From Colius striatus (taxonomy: Eukaryota > Chordata > Aves > Coliiformes > Coliidae), in the NCBI RefSeq assembly GCF_028858725.1, contig NC_084761.1, positions 97,055,971 through 97,119,970 on the forward strand: a stretch of 64,000 nucleotides of DNA, read 5' to 3'. The position numbers and the translations under genes are program-made. Under the pieces are notes generated by a model. The model had not been told where the DNA came from, made no database searches, and was given only the letters and a program-made list of their open reading frames with translations. Of the stretch, positions 54,731 to 64,000 are shown one piece after another. Position 1 is the first letter of the stretch. Every line of letters starts with the position of its first letter.

Positions 54731-54956
54731 CCAATCCGCGCTCTCCGCCGCGCGGAGTGACAGGCGGCTTTGCCAATGGGTGATGGGCGTTGGTCACTTT
54801 CTCCCCCCCCCCCACCCCCCGCGTGCTCGGCCGCGGGCAGTGACAAGCGCGGCTGACCAATCGAATGCGCGAACTGGAGGCGGGGCGGGCCGATATGCGG
54901 CAGCGCTGGCCTATGGGGTCTCCTGTGGGAAGAGAATGACAGGGCAGCTGTCCAAT
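54731..54956. promoter_or_regulatory. Cluster of four CCAAT boxes (NF-Y type) upstream of PANK2
   Basis: CCAAT occurs at 54731, 54773, 54857 and 54952, all in the same orientation on the + strand. Repeated CCAAT boxes in a CpG island are typical of NF-Y-driven, TATA-less promoters. Confidence 0.65.
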
Positions 54957-55012
54957 GACGTGAGGCGGCTGGCTGGGCGGGGCGGGAGAAGGCGGGCTGA
55001 GTGACAGGCCGG

Positions 55013-55026
55013 GTAGCCATGGCAAC
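55013..55026. promoter_or_regulatory. RFX X-box
   Basis: GTAGCCATGGCAAC differs by one base from the symmetric X-box GTTGCCATGGCAAC. It lies about 460 bp upstream of the PANK2 ATG at the edge of the CpG island. Confidence 0.6.
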
Positions 55027-55081
55027 GCAGACGGGGGGGGCTCAAAGGGAAGACCGCAATAGAGCTGGTTGGGCTAGGCTG

Positions 55082-55100
55082 CTTTGCATATGATTTGCAT
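55082..55100. promoter_or_regulatory. Two tandem octamer (POU) motifs
   Basis: CTTTGCAT at 55082-55089 and the perfect octamer ATTTGCAT at 55093-55100, spaced 11 bp start to start, about one helical turn. Confidence 0.45.
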
Positions 55101-57634
55101 ATACAGATAGCAAGGCCTCCCTCATCCCCTCACTGCCTCTGCAGTTCTGCCCCCGGACCTATGTCAAGTTTGCACCCCTCTGCCTCATCTCAGACCCCTT
55201 CAGTGGCAGTGGCAGGCTGGACTGAGGCCTAAGCTTCCTCCTTCCCTGCCCACAGCTCTCCTGATCCTCCAGCTCCTCCATCAGCCACCACCTCGAAGCT
55301 CCAGACTCTCCTTGCTGATGCTGCCTGTGCTTGAAAGCCTCACCTTCGGAGGCTGCCTCTCTGGGGCACGTGAATGGGCCTGGCCTAAAGCGAGACAGAA
55401 CCAAGATGCCTCTGAGCTCAACATATCCCGGGGGACAACTTAGTAGGGCTGCAGCCTTCCTGAGGAGAGATGAGGTTTCCCTCTGAGAGAGAAAGAGATG
55501 GACAGCAGACAGAAGTCCTGCTACTCTGCACAGTACCTCAGAGATCAAGCTGGATCCAAACTCCCAGTGAAAACACTTGAGTTCTCTAAAGGTCTTGCCA
55601 GCTCAGCAGAAAGGATGGACACAACAAAATGAGAGCCAAGACAGGAGGTTTAAGAGGAGAGACAAAGAAACAAGGGCAAAGAATTCATTCAGACACAATC
55701 TTCATCTCCCTTCTCTATCACGAGGTGATTTAAGTGTTGATGCATCCTGTTCTTTAATCACTGACCCAACATTTATCAATGCTGAGCCATCCAGGCAGCA
55801 GGAAAATTGAGGCAACTATAAAGAAGTGTGCAAGCAATGGTCACAGGATGACATTTGAGAGGAAAACAGCCTCCCAGATTACACTGTGCTGTAGCAGCTC
55901 CTGTTGTGACACGATGGAGGTTCCTAGGTGTAATGTTAATTCCTATCTAACATCCCCAGAGCATGGCCAAGTGTGGAAGTGCAGCTCAGTGACTCACAGT
56001 GCTCTTCACCTGCACGGTGTTAATCTCAGCTCACTGCAATCCTCAAGCATTAATTCAATACTAAAGGGATAAGGGACCAATGAGCAAAGAAAGGTGTCAT
56101 GATTTCACTAAGAATTTGCTGGATTCTGCTTGCTGTGGTGAGAGAGATTGGTCACATTTAGTCTGTGTAATTTTAATATCCTGTTGGGCAAGTGCAGGAA
56201 GATATAAATGGTGTTGGTGCTGATAGGAGTGAAAGCAGAAACTGAAGGAAAAGAAATCTTCATCATAAAAGTGGGGCCTTCATTTCATTCAAAAGCCAAA
56301 CTCACTGAGCTTTGCTGCCTGAAGTTCTGACTGTTGTCTGAAACCAACATTTCATATCCCTGGGTTGTAAGTCAAGAGCTCTGGAAAGCACACAGCAAGG
56401 AGAGCTGGGAGGCTGTGAATACACAGCACAGCCCTTGGGAGCCTCTTCTGTAAAAGGCAGCATGGAGAGGACAGATAATGCTACTGAAAAGGGCTGTTTC
56501 CACCATGCTGCACAAAAGCTTGTCCCCAGAAGGCAGCCAGTTTCCCCTGAAAGGCTCCCACACCAGTGAAGGGGGAGCTGGAGCCGGGCACAGCAGCCGT
56601 TTTGGTGACGTTGGTATCTGTTTTCTGCAGGTCAGGCCAAACCCAAAGCTGTTTGGCACAGGAGGAGCAGTGCCTGGGGAGCAACCCCCACCAGTGCCCA
56701 CACACCAGAGCTGAAGCCAAGGTGCCTAAGGTGGATCTGATTCAACCAGAGAATCTGGATCATGAAGAAGTGTGAGTAGAGGGCTGGGGTGAGTGTGTGC
56801 TGTCCAGCTCAGCACACATCTGCTCATGGTGACCAGCTGGTGACATCCAGTCCAAAGGATCTTTCCCTCCCAGCCTGCTCCCACTCAGCCATCACTGCCT
56901 ATAGCCCTGTTTCTCCCAAACACTCTTCTACTTTGCAACAGTTTGCAGCTTAGACTGCAAAATGGTTGGTGCATTTTTCATCCCAGAACTTGTCCAGTTC
57001 CTCTTTGTTAACCACAACATCCTGAAGCCATGACTTCTGCAGCTCAGCTACAGGCTGCAGTGAGAACCATGCCCCCTGTCTTCATCCCGAACCTGGGCTT
57101 CCTAAGACCCACAATGGTGCTTACTCCAAAACAGGGTCTAGAAACTGTCTCTTCTTCCTTATACAGACTGATGTCCTCAGTCTGGCAGTAGTGCCCTTCA
57201 AACAGTCCCTCTGGCAATGGTTTCATAAACCTCCTGCTCCTCAGGACCCCAGCACAGATCCAGGCACTGCTGTGAGCAACAGAGAGGGGTTTACAGGCAC
57301 CTTTCACCAGAGAACCACGGATTCATTGGTTCTTGGCACTATCTTGAACCTACCCCCAAAGCCTGGGAGGTCATCTCTAGTCTCTGGGGTGCAGGAACAG
57401 GAAGTGTCACCCTGACAAGCAAGGCTGAGGAGCAGCAGGCTGAGGAGGAGGAGGTGAAAAAGCCAAATTCCCAGCAGATACTCCTCAACATGTTCTCCAA
57501 GAAATCTTAACACAGCTCCACAGCAAGAAAAAAGGTCCAGTCCCCATAGATAGAGTTGCTTGAAATTGTAAATGGCAAAAGATATACCAATAGCCTTCAG
57601 CACAGCCACCTGCCTTCTCAAATGGAAACCCAAG
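55101..57634. other. Intergenic region between PANK2 and MAVS
   Basis: Repeat-free. One exon-like segment at 56631-56770 (+) is discussed in findings; otherwise nothing is supported. Confidence 0.5.
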
Positions 57635-58288
57635 CATGTCTCCTGTGAGGAACTGCTGAGGGATCTGGGCCTGTTTACCTTGGAGAAAAGAAGGCTCACG
57701 GGAGACCTTCTCACTCTCTACAACTACCTGAAAGGAAGCTGTAGCAAGGTGGGGGTTGGTCTCTTCCCCCTAGTGACAAGCAGTAGAACAAGAGGAAATG
57801 GATTAAAGTTGCACCAGGGGAGGTTCAGGCTGGATCTGAGGAGGAATTTCTTTCCTGAAAGGGTTGTCAGGTATTGGAAGGGTTCAGCACAGGGCCACAA
57901 AGATGATGGAGTGGAGCATCTCCCTTATAATGAAAGGCTGAAGGAGTTGGGGCTCTTGAGCTTGGAGGAGGCTGAGGGGTGACCTCATTCATGGTTCCAA
58001 ATTTACAGGCTCTTCTCAATGATGGCCAATGACAGGACAAGGCACAATGGGTATGAACTGGAACAGAAGAGGTTCCAAAGAAACACAAGGAAGAATTTCT
58101 TCCCTGTTGAGGTGAGGGAGCACTGGCAGGGGCTGCCCAGATGGGCTGTGGAGTCTCCTTCTCTAGAGACATTCCAACCCAGCTGGATGAGTCCCTGTGT
58201 GCCCTGCTCTAGGTGGTGCTGCTCTGGCAGGGGGGTTGTACTGGGTGAGCTTTTGAGATCTTTTCCAGCCCTTGAGATTCTGTGATGT
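57635..58288 (+). mobile_element. CR1 LINE fragments, sense (two joined segments)
   Basis: AGGAACTGCTGAGGGATCTG, GGAGGTTCAGGCTGGATCTG up to about 57880, then a second segment restarting at GGTTCAGCACAGGGCCACAA and ending GAGATTCTGTGATG. Probably two insertions. Confidence 0.85.
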
Positions 58289-58414
58289 AATTCTCCAGCC
58301 AACTTCTACACAAAAACTTTTCTTGCTCCACAAAAGCTTTAAAAGCTGAGATCAAGTCCCCCTGCATCTTACAGACACAGCAACCTCACAACTCGAGCAT
58401 GAAGTGACAAATGT

Positions 58415-58420
58415 TTTATT
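58415..58420 (-). terminator. MAVS: Candidate distal poly(A) signal of MAVS
   Basis: Minus-strand AATAAA (GTGTAATAAAACATT) followed by a G/T-rich stretch (GTTGTGAGGTTGCTGTGTC), a good downstream element, just before a CR1 copy. Confidence 0.5.
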
Positions 58421-59191
58421 ACACAGTTAGTAAAAGGCACTTTGTTTTTCCTCTTAAAATATTTGCAGGGCCACAGTTCCCTGCTGTAGGTTCACCTGCT
58501 TTTAAAGTGCTCCATGAGAGTTGTGAAAAGCCTGGCCCTTTGCAGCAGAAGTGCTGCCAAACGGCTCGTTCCACAAAAGGCATGGCCAAAAAGCAGTGGG
58601 AAAACACACAAAGAGTTGTGCAGGTGAGTAAAGCAGAGGAGAAGAGGGCCTTGGTACAGATGCTGCTGGTTTAGGATCACACAGGTGCCCTCCGAATCGT
58701 GCAGAAAGCACATGGAGAAGGCAAAGGCCCTTCTCTTCAACACATTTTGGGATGGATCCTGCAGCGTGGCTCACGTGCTCTGCTTCATGAGTACCAGTAA
58801 GTATTTCTTTATTCCTCATTATTTTGGTGTGGTATTCAGTAGGAAACAGGAGCCTTTTAACAAGGCAAAAGGATTTGGGGAGATTTCCTTGCCCACCACC
58901 AATAAAGAGCAATTGTCAGGGCTGAAAGCTGCAGCTTCCTCGAGGAGGTGACAGGTCTCTACAAAGGCCTCACTGACAAAACGCCAGCTGAGGAAAAGAA
59001 ACGAGCTCACAGGGGTCTGCTGATGGGAGAGGTTTTGGATAAGTCACTTTGGTACCTTTAAACAGGGAAAACAGCCCCAAGTACCTTCTCCCAGAAGAGG
59101 AGGTTGAGTGCTTTTGAAGTACTATCCCTTCCTCCAACAAAGCACCAGGCCCCAGTGAACATCTCAAGTTCAGTACCTTCCTGGTGCTTTT

Positions 59192-59206
59192 TTTATTGTC
59201 TTTATT
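59192..59206 (-). terminator. MAVS: Candidate proximal poly(A) signals of MAVS (two in tandem)
   Basis: Two minus-strand AATAAA hexamers nine bases apart, about 1.7 kb after the MAVS stop. Confidence 0.45.
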
Positions 59207-60402
59207 GTTTCAAGGAGGCACTTCTTTCATGTTTTTGGGCCAAGGAAAAGAGTCAGAAGCAGCAGTTCATCCCTGTTGTGGGACTGACAGACTCTTGAGC
59301 TTTCTCCTCAAAGTCCTGAAAAACTCTTCCCTCCTGCCACAGATCCCCTGATGCCCCCCAGCAAACAAATCCCAGGAGGGTGGGAGCACCCAAAAATCTG
59401 CACTGGCATCTTTAGAGCTTTTTTTAAAAAAAACATTAAAATCCTCTAGCTACAACTCTCTAACTACAAAAAAAGTAGTTGTGTGATTTTTGGGAGGGAG
59501 TAGATGAGATGGTGAACAACCTGCAGCCACAGAAGCAGCAGGCAGCACAGCTGGTGATCACCAAACTCTGCCTAGAGCTAGAGACATGTGCCAGCAGTGA
59601 CTGATGGGGCTCCTCCTGTCCCCAAAAGCTGCCCGAAGCCAGGTAAAACTGAGGATATTTATTTGGGTATGAGGATATTATCTTTGAAAACCTTACAGCC
59701 CCATCCCCTGACATTCCAGGCTGATCCCTGGGCTTAGCAGGGAAATTGTGGGCTGCAGTTTTAAATGGGACCTTCAAGGTACTGGGTATGAACTCCCTGC
59801 AGTGTGCAGAATTGAGCTTATTTGTGTCTCAGCCTCTGTTCACCATATTCCTATTCCCAGGTACTGGGAAAGGTGAGGACTACATCCACCTTCCTAGCTA
59901 TGCTCTAAAAATAGAGCCTAAAGATCAAAGACATCCAACAATCCCGTGAGGGACTGAGTCTACTCAATGCTGGCTCTGCGTGAAATGTTCCTCTTAAAGC
60001 ATAATCCCACTTTCTCTGGCTGAAGGAGGGGGGGAAATGAGGTTGATCCTCGTGAAAGCTGGTTAGATGAGGCTCTTTCCTGACCCTCAGCTTCATCCCC
60101 AGGGTGTCAGTGCCACACGGGGCCACCTCTTGCCACTCATGAGCACAAGGCAGAGTGACCTGATGCACCTGAGCATCCAGCACCAGGGAAAAGGAGCAGC
60201 AGAGATGACCCAAGGTCCCAACAGCAGAACCAGAGACACCAAGTAAGGCACATTGAATCCAAGGTGCCTGGGGAAGGTTGCTGTGCAGGCCTCGGGCATC
60301 TTTTCAAGCTGAGATGAGGAGAGCCAACTAAATCAGCTCCACTTTTACGGGACATCTGGAAAACCTCACTGTGCTGCACAGAGGGTTGTCCATCAGGACA
60401 CA

Positions 60403-60600
60403 TTTCATAGAATCATTTTGGTTGTAAAAGCCCTATAAGCTCCTGGAGTCCAAACCCTCCCAAGCCCATGCACCTCAGCTATGCCTCTTCTGAATATCTC
60501 CAGGGATGGAGACTCCACCACCTCCCTGGGCAGCCTAGGACACTGCTTAATAACCCTCATGGTGAAAAAAGTTCTTCCTAAAGAACCATGATTCTATGAA
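60403..60600 (-). mobile_element. CR1 LINE 3' fragment in the MAVS 3' UTR
   Basis: TTCATAGAATCATTTTGGTT, TTCTGAATATCTCCAGGGAT; ends AAGAACCATGATTCTATGAA. Older, diverged subfamily. Confidence 0.8.
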
Positions 60601-60929
60601 TTTCTCTGGGACTAAACTAGGAAGACGTGGAGAATCCCCTTTTTTTGACTGAAAGGATCATTCCCTGAGCCTGGCCTCTCTGTGGCCGTAAGAGCAGAAG
60701 GCTACAGGCAAGAAGATGGCTGGGAAATAGGGAGGGGAACAGATCCAAACCCAACAGCATCATACAACCAAGGCCTCTTCCAGCAAAACCTTCTGGAAAG
60801 AGCTTTAACAATGCCCTTACCATCCCCCCACCACTGCTCTGCAGCCTTCAATCACCTTGGCCAAATTCCTGCTAGGAAGAGAAATCAGCCAGGCCAAGGG
60901 ATGCTCGTGGCACCCCATCCTCTCCAGCA

Positions 60930-61598
60930 CTACTTCTGCAGTCGGGCATACACCAGAAAGGCTACAGCAGAAATCACAGCAATGCCCACAGCTGGGATGA
61001 TGTATGGCAGGGATGGTCCCTTGCTGTCCCCTGAGGGGACTTTGGCCTTAGAAGAGCTGGTGGCAGTGCCACCTTCAAAAACTGGGGGGGTTCCCAGGGG
61101 ACCATCTCCATCTTGGAGGTCACTGCCTGCCTCGAGCTGAGTGCTGGGGTAATGGGCCACATAGACCTCATGGGTGCCCAGGGAGGTGCTTTCTCCAGCT
61201 GCCTCCTCTTCCCCAGAGTCTGTGTGAGCTGCTGGAGCCAGAAACCCTGAAGAGACCCTGGGGAGCGCTCCTCCTGAGCATGAGCTGTCTGTGCTCACCA
61301 GGAGTGGGTCGCTGCAGAAGGTGAAGCTGTCAGACAGCCCAAACGAAGGGCCATTGGGCCCCTGAGAGCTCAGGCATCTGCTGGCTGCCTCTGGGCTCTC
61401 CACAGCCGTGGGGATGAGGACAGCTGCCTTGCTGAGCTCCACATCCTTCTCCTCGTTACTCCCCGATGCCCAGACGCTCGTGGCAGAGCTCACCCGCGAT
61501 GCCATCCTCGTGGAGGTGCCTTCAGAGCTTCCTGCAACCCTCGGGAGAGGCTCTGCCGAGGCCGGGACAACCTTTGGGAGACAATGTGGGGAGCACCC
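60930..61598 (-). CDS. MAVS: MAVS last coding exon (pLxIS-like site and tail anchor)
   Basis: Acceptor GTGTGCTGCAG; begins GCSPHCLPKVVPASAEPLPR and ends with a hydrophobic segment of about 20 residues, then RLQK and TAG. It contains DPLLVSTDSS and HEVYVAHYPSTQLEAG. 222 residues. Confidence 0.92.
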   Translation of the reverse strand, partial: GCSPHCLPKVVPASAEPLPRVAGSSEGTSTRMASRVSSATSVWASGSNEEKDVELSKAAVLIPTAVESPEAASRCLSSQGPNGPSFGLSDSFTFCSDPLLVSTDSSCSGGALPRVSSGFLAPAAHTDSGEEEAAGESTSLGTHEVYVAHYPSTQLEAGSDLQDGDGPLGTPPVFEGGTATSSSKAKVPSGDSKGPSLPYIIPAVGIAVISAVAFLVYARLQK

Positions 61599-63543
61599 CT
61601 GCAGCACACTTCAGAGCTCAACCATCACAGCTCTAGCCACTATGCAAGGCTGGGTCACAGGTAACTCCCAGGGCTGAGGGAGTGAGCGGGGCAGAGAGCT
61701 CTTGGGGCTCCAGGGAGACTTTGGGATTTGGGAGAGATACAGGGAGACAAACAGCAAGGAGAAGGGTGGGAAGAGGCATTGGGAAGCCAGGAGTCTAACT
61801 AGCAAGTCAAGGGGGGCAAATAAGGAGTCAAAGCCTGACAAACCTTGGCTTCTTTCTCCCCCAATCCAAAATACTGCATGATATAAACACAGTGGGGAAA
61901 AGAAAAGCCCTCAATAAAACGTCACCAGCTCAAAATCTTACACTGCAGCAGAAAATCTCCCAACCAGGGCAAATTCACCAGGACCTGAGTGAAATGCAAG
62001 TGGCAAGAGGAAAGGTCACCTACCTTCTCCTTCATCAGCACAGAGGGGATGCTGCTGGCTGTCTTCCCCACAGGCAGTTTACTTTCTTGTTTAGGAGGCT
62101 TCAAGGTGTCACAGGACAGGGAAGCATCTCTGGCCACAAGGGTACTGACTGAGCTGCTTGTTTCCAGACAAGGGTCTGTCAGGGAGAAAACAAAACATAT
62201 TGTGTTCATCAGGAAACCTAAAAGGAGAGGTTTGCCCTTCCTGAAGGATGCTGCAATGGGATACTCCCAGTGGCACTGGGAGCTGCCCATGGGGGCCCTG
62301 GCTCTGCCATGGCAGCAGAGCTCTCCTGGTGAGTGCAGGTAAACCAGAGGGGCACCAGCCAAACCAATGCCCCTGATCTGTTCCTCTGAGAGCAGGGTGG
62401 CCCCAGGCTGCTGAAGTGGGGGTGCAGAGACATTCAACCACAGCACTTTACATGGGAAATTCTCCATCCTCCCCCTTCAACCCTCCTCCCCATCAGCATG
62501 GAACTGCTAGGAAGGAAACTCACCTCCATCTCTGTGCTCTGGCAGCATCCCCACCTGCTTCTGCTCCACATCAAACTGCTGCTGGATGAGGAGGGGGCTG
62601 CGCACATCCACGAAGCTCCCCGTGGGCTCACGGGCAGGCACAGACGGGTTTTGTGGCAGTGAGGCTGGGGGCTGCGGCCCCCTGCTGCAAACAGTCTCCT
62701 CCAGCCTCGGGGGTGCCTCAGTGGAGAGGTAGAAGTTCTCCTCAGGCTGGTTCCTGGGCTGCTCAGGGCGACAAGCAGCACCCACAGCCCTGGGTTGAAG
62801 GCAGCCGCCCAGGCCCAAGCCCGGCGCGCCGCGGTGCAGGTGGTTGCGGTTCCCGAAGCACCCGTTGTCCACGCACACCGGGTGCTGCTGGCGGCTCAGC
62901 CAGGCCGGGCCCTGCTCGGGGGGAGTGGCCGGTGGCACCACCACGCTGCCAGCCCCAGGAGCCCTCATGGTGGGGTGAGAGAGATGCCCCTCTCCGCTGT
63001 GCCTGTCACTCACTTCAGCGCGAACCATGCTCCCAGGCAGAGGTGACTGGAGACTCTCTTGCTCCGGGAAGCTTTTGGGGAGCTGGAAAGAAGGGACCTG
63101 TGTCAAATCGCCAGGGTGAGGGGTTCTGGAACCTCCAGGGTGCCCCAAACCCTGACTCAGTGACCTCCTGGCAATGAGGTCTCTCCTCAGCACCCACCTC
63201 ACAGGGCATCTGCCCGGGATCAGAGAGCTCAGGGCAGACCCTGCACTCCCATCTCGAGGGGAAGCAGGAGCCTGCTTGGGATGTCCTTGCAAGAGCCCAG
63301 CCCCACCACACGCCCCCCACAGGCCCTTCGTGTCCCTGCTCACCGATTCCTGCACCGGGGCCCGAGCATCCAGCTGTGTGCTGGGCGGGAGAGACGGCGG
63401 GTGGGCGGGCACGGCACAGCGCGGCTGCTCAGGCACCGCAGCACTCGCAGGAGCGGGGCTCAGTCCCGGGCACGGCGGCTGGGCGCCCACGGACACGGCG
63501 GGACGGGTACTGCTGGCTGCTGGAGAGAGGGAGGCAGGGGCAC
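60930..63543 (-). CDS. MAVS: MAVS, mitochondrial antiviral-signaling protein, last four coding exons (5' part outside window)
   Basis: Exons in transcript order: 63543-63344, 63082-62524, 62175-62024 and 61598-60930. All have GT/AG borders and matching phases, giving 525 residues plus an upstream part (CARD domain) that is not in view. MAVS relays RIG-I/MDA5 signals from the outer mitochondrial membrane to TBK1/IRF3 and NF-kB. Visible elements: a Pro-rich middle region; PVQES, which fits a TRAF2/3 site (human PVQDT); PEENFY, which fits a TRAF6 site (human PEENEY); DPLLVSTDSS, like the pLxIS phospho-site (human DLAIS); HEVYVAHYPSTQLEAG, alignable to human GIHVAENPSIQLLEG; and a C-terminal tail anchor (PAVGIAVISAVAFLVYARLQ) with a short basic end. 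The position next to PANK2 matches human. Overall identity is low, as usual for this fast-evolving gene. Confidence 0.92.
62024..62175 (-). CDS. MAVS: MAVS internal exon
   Basis: Acceptor TTTCTCCCTGACAG; encodes DPCLETSSSVSTLVARDASL through SVLMKEK; the donor is AAG|GTAGGT. 152 bp, phases fit both neighbours. Ser/Thr-rich, no known motif. Confidence 0.85.
62524..63082 (-). CDS. MAVS: MAVS internal exon (long, Pro/Gln/Ser-rich; TRAF6-like site)
   Basis: Acceptor CCCTTCTTTCCAG; begins LPKSFPEQESLQSPLPGS and ends PEHRDG plus one base; the donor is G|GTGAGT. It includes QPEENFYLSTEAP. The frame is open through the upstream intron too, so retention would not frameshift. Confidence 0.85.
63344..63543 (-). 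CDS. MAVS: MAVS internal exon (Pro-rich, ends at TRAF2/3-like site)
   Basis: Acceptor GGCTCTTCCAG, then GT completing a Gly or similar codon, APASLSPAASS through ARAPVQES; the donor is TCG|GTGAGC. A second acceptor-like CTCTCTCCAG lies 22 bp inside the exon, so the 5' border could shift. Confidence 0.75.
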
Positions 63544-63651
63544 CTGGAAGAGCCAAAGCAGTTTGGCAGGGGGCACATCGGGGGGAAAGATGAGGAGGAA
63601 GGATATGAGTCTGAGGCCCTGGCAACCTCTTGCATGTCCCTGCTCTGTCTC

Positions 63652-63730
63652 CATCTTGGCCAAGCCAGCAGCACTGTAACTCACCTGTCACCCCTCCAGG
63701 TGAGTTAGAGTGCTGCTGGCTTGGCCAAGA
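63652..63730. repeat. 35-bp near-perfect inverted repeat with 9-base loop
   Basis: Arms 63652-63686 and 63696-63730 are reverse complements except for one position; the loop is TCACCCCTC. Each arm carries CAGGTGAGTT, a splice-donor-like string, pointing out on both strands. It lies in a MAVS intron just before a CR1 copy. Confidence 0.9.
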
Positions 63731-63774
63731 TCACCTTCAAACCAAGACCCTGCCATCCTCAGGCTCATCAGGTG

Positions 63775-64000
63775 CTGGAGCATGTCTGGCAATAGGCACC
63801 AGAGCTAGGGAAGGGTCTGGAGCACAAGTGTGATGAGGAGAGACTAAGAGCCCTGGGGGAATTCAGCCTCTGGAAACACAGGCTGAGGGGAGACATGAGC
63901 ACTCTGTAACTCCCTGACAGGAGGCTGCAGTGAAATGGGGGTTGGTCTCTTCTCCCCAGTGACAGGACAAAAGGAAAAAGGTTCAAGTTACACCAGGGAT
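63775..64000 (+). mobile_element. CR1 LINE fragment, sense, cut by window end
   Basis: GCTAGGGAAGGGTCTGGAGC, GGGGTTGGTCTCTTCTCCCC; continues past the window. Confidence 0.85.

Larger units (their letters stand above)
58395..60929 (-). other. MAVS: Probable MAVS 3' UTR
   Basis: No other gene is seen between the MAVS stop and a strong AATAAA at 58420-58415. A CR1 lies at 60405-60600. Tandem AATAAA at 59206-59201 and 59197-59192 could give a shorter 3' UTR. Confidence 0.5.

Noticed and set aside
62653-63177. 174-codon + strand ORF across MAVS
   Set aside because: It is the shadow of the MAVS Pro-rich exon on the other strand.

Overview
This is a vertebrate nuclear genome window, almost certainly from a bird. 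It has compact GC-rich genes with short introns, CpG-island promoters, and about 33 fragments of the CR1 LINE family with the typical 3' end (ATTCTRTG-type tail, 'GGTTGGAAGGGACC' core). CR1 covers roughly 10-11 kb (about 17%) by eye. That is high for a bird and more like woodpecker- or hornbill-type genomes, but this is only a guess at lineage.

Three protein-coding genes are supported. RNF24 (+ strand) has a CpG promoter near 2.8-3.0 kb, coding exons between 20857 and 31578, and a poly(A) signal at 32603. PANK2 (- strand) is convergent with it, with seven coding exons from 54553 down to 35116 and a poly(A) signal near 33576. MAVS (- strand, 5' part outside the window) has its last four coding exons between 63543 and 60930. 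The order MAVS-PANK2-RNF24, with these orientations, matches human 20p13, which supports each identification.

Layout: 1-2.7 kb is sequence upstream of RNF24 with one CR1 and a minisatellite next to the promoter. 3-20.8 kb is the long 5' part of RNF24, with candidate untranslated exons at 11198 and 19245, a TATA promoter at 19215, possible enhancers and CR1s. 20.8-32.6 kb holds the RNF24 coding exons and 3' UTR. 32.6-33.6 kb is a short convergent gap. 33.6-54.6 kb is PANK2; its 11 kb intron 1 holds inverted CR1 copies and an unexplained intact antisense ORF at 50179-50619. 54.2-55.1 kb is the PANK2 CpG island, with four CCAAT boxes, an RFX X-box and paired octamer sites. 55.1-58.3 kb is intergenic. 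58.4-64 kb is MAVS, including a 35-bp near-perfect inverted repeat at 63652-63730.

The three genes are not a pathway unit. RNF24 is a small membrane RING-H2 protein, PANK2 makes the first committed intermediate of coenzyme A, and MAVS is the mitochondrial adaptor of the RIG-I-like receptor antiviral pathway. The most interesting leads are the unknown antisense ORF in PANK2 intron 1, the alternative 5' ends of RNF24 and PANK2, a short GGGGCC repeat just inside PANK2 intron 1, the MAVS signalling-motif layout, and the fold-back structures. All calls were made by reading the sequence; no database search was run.
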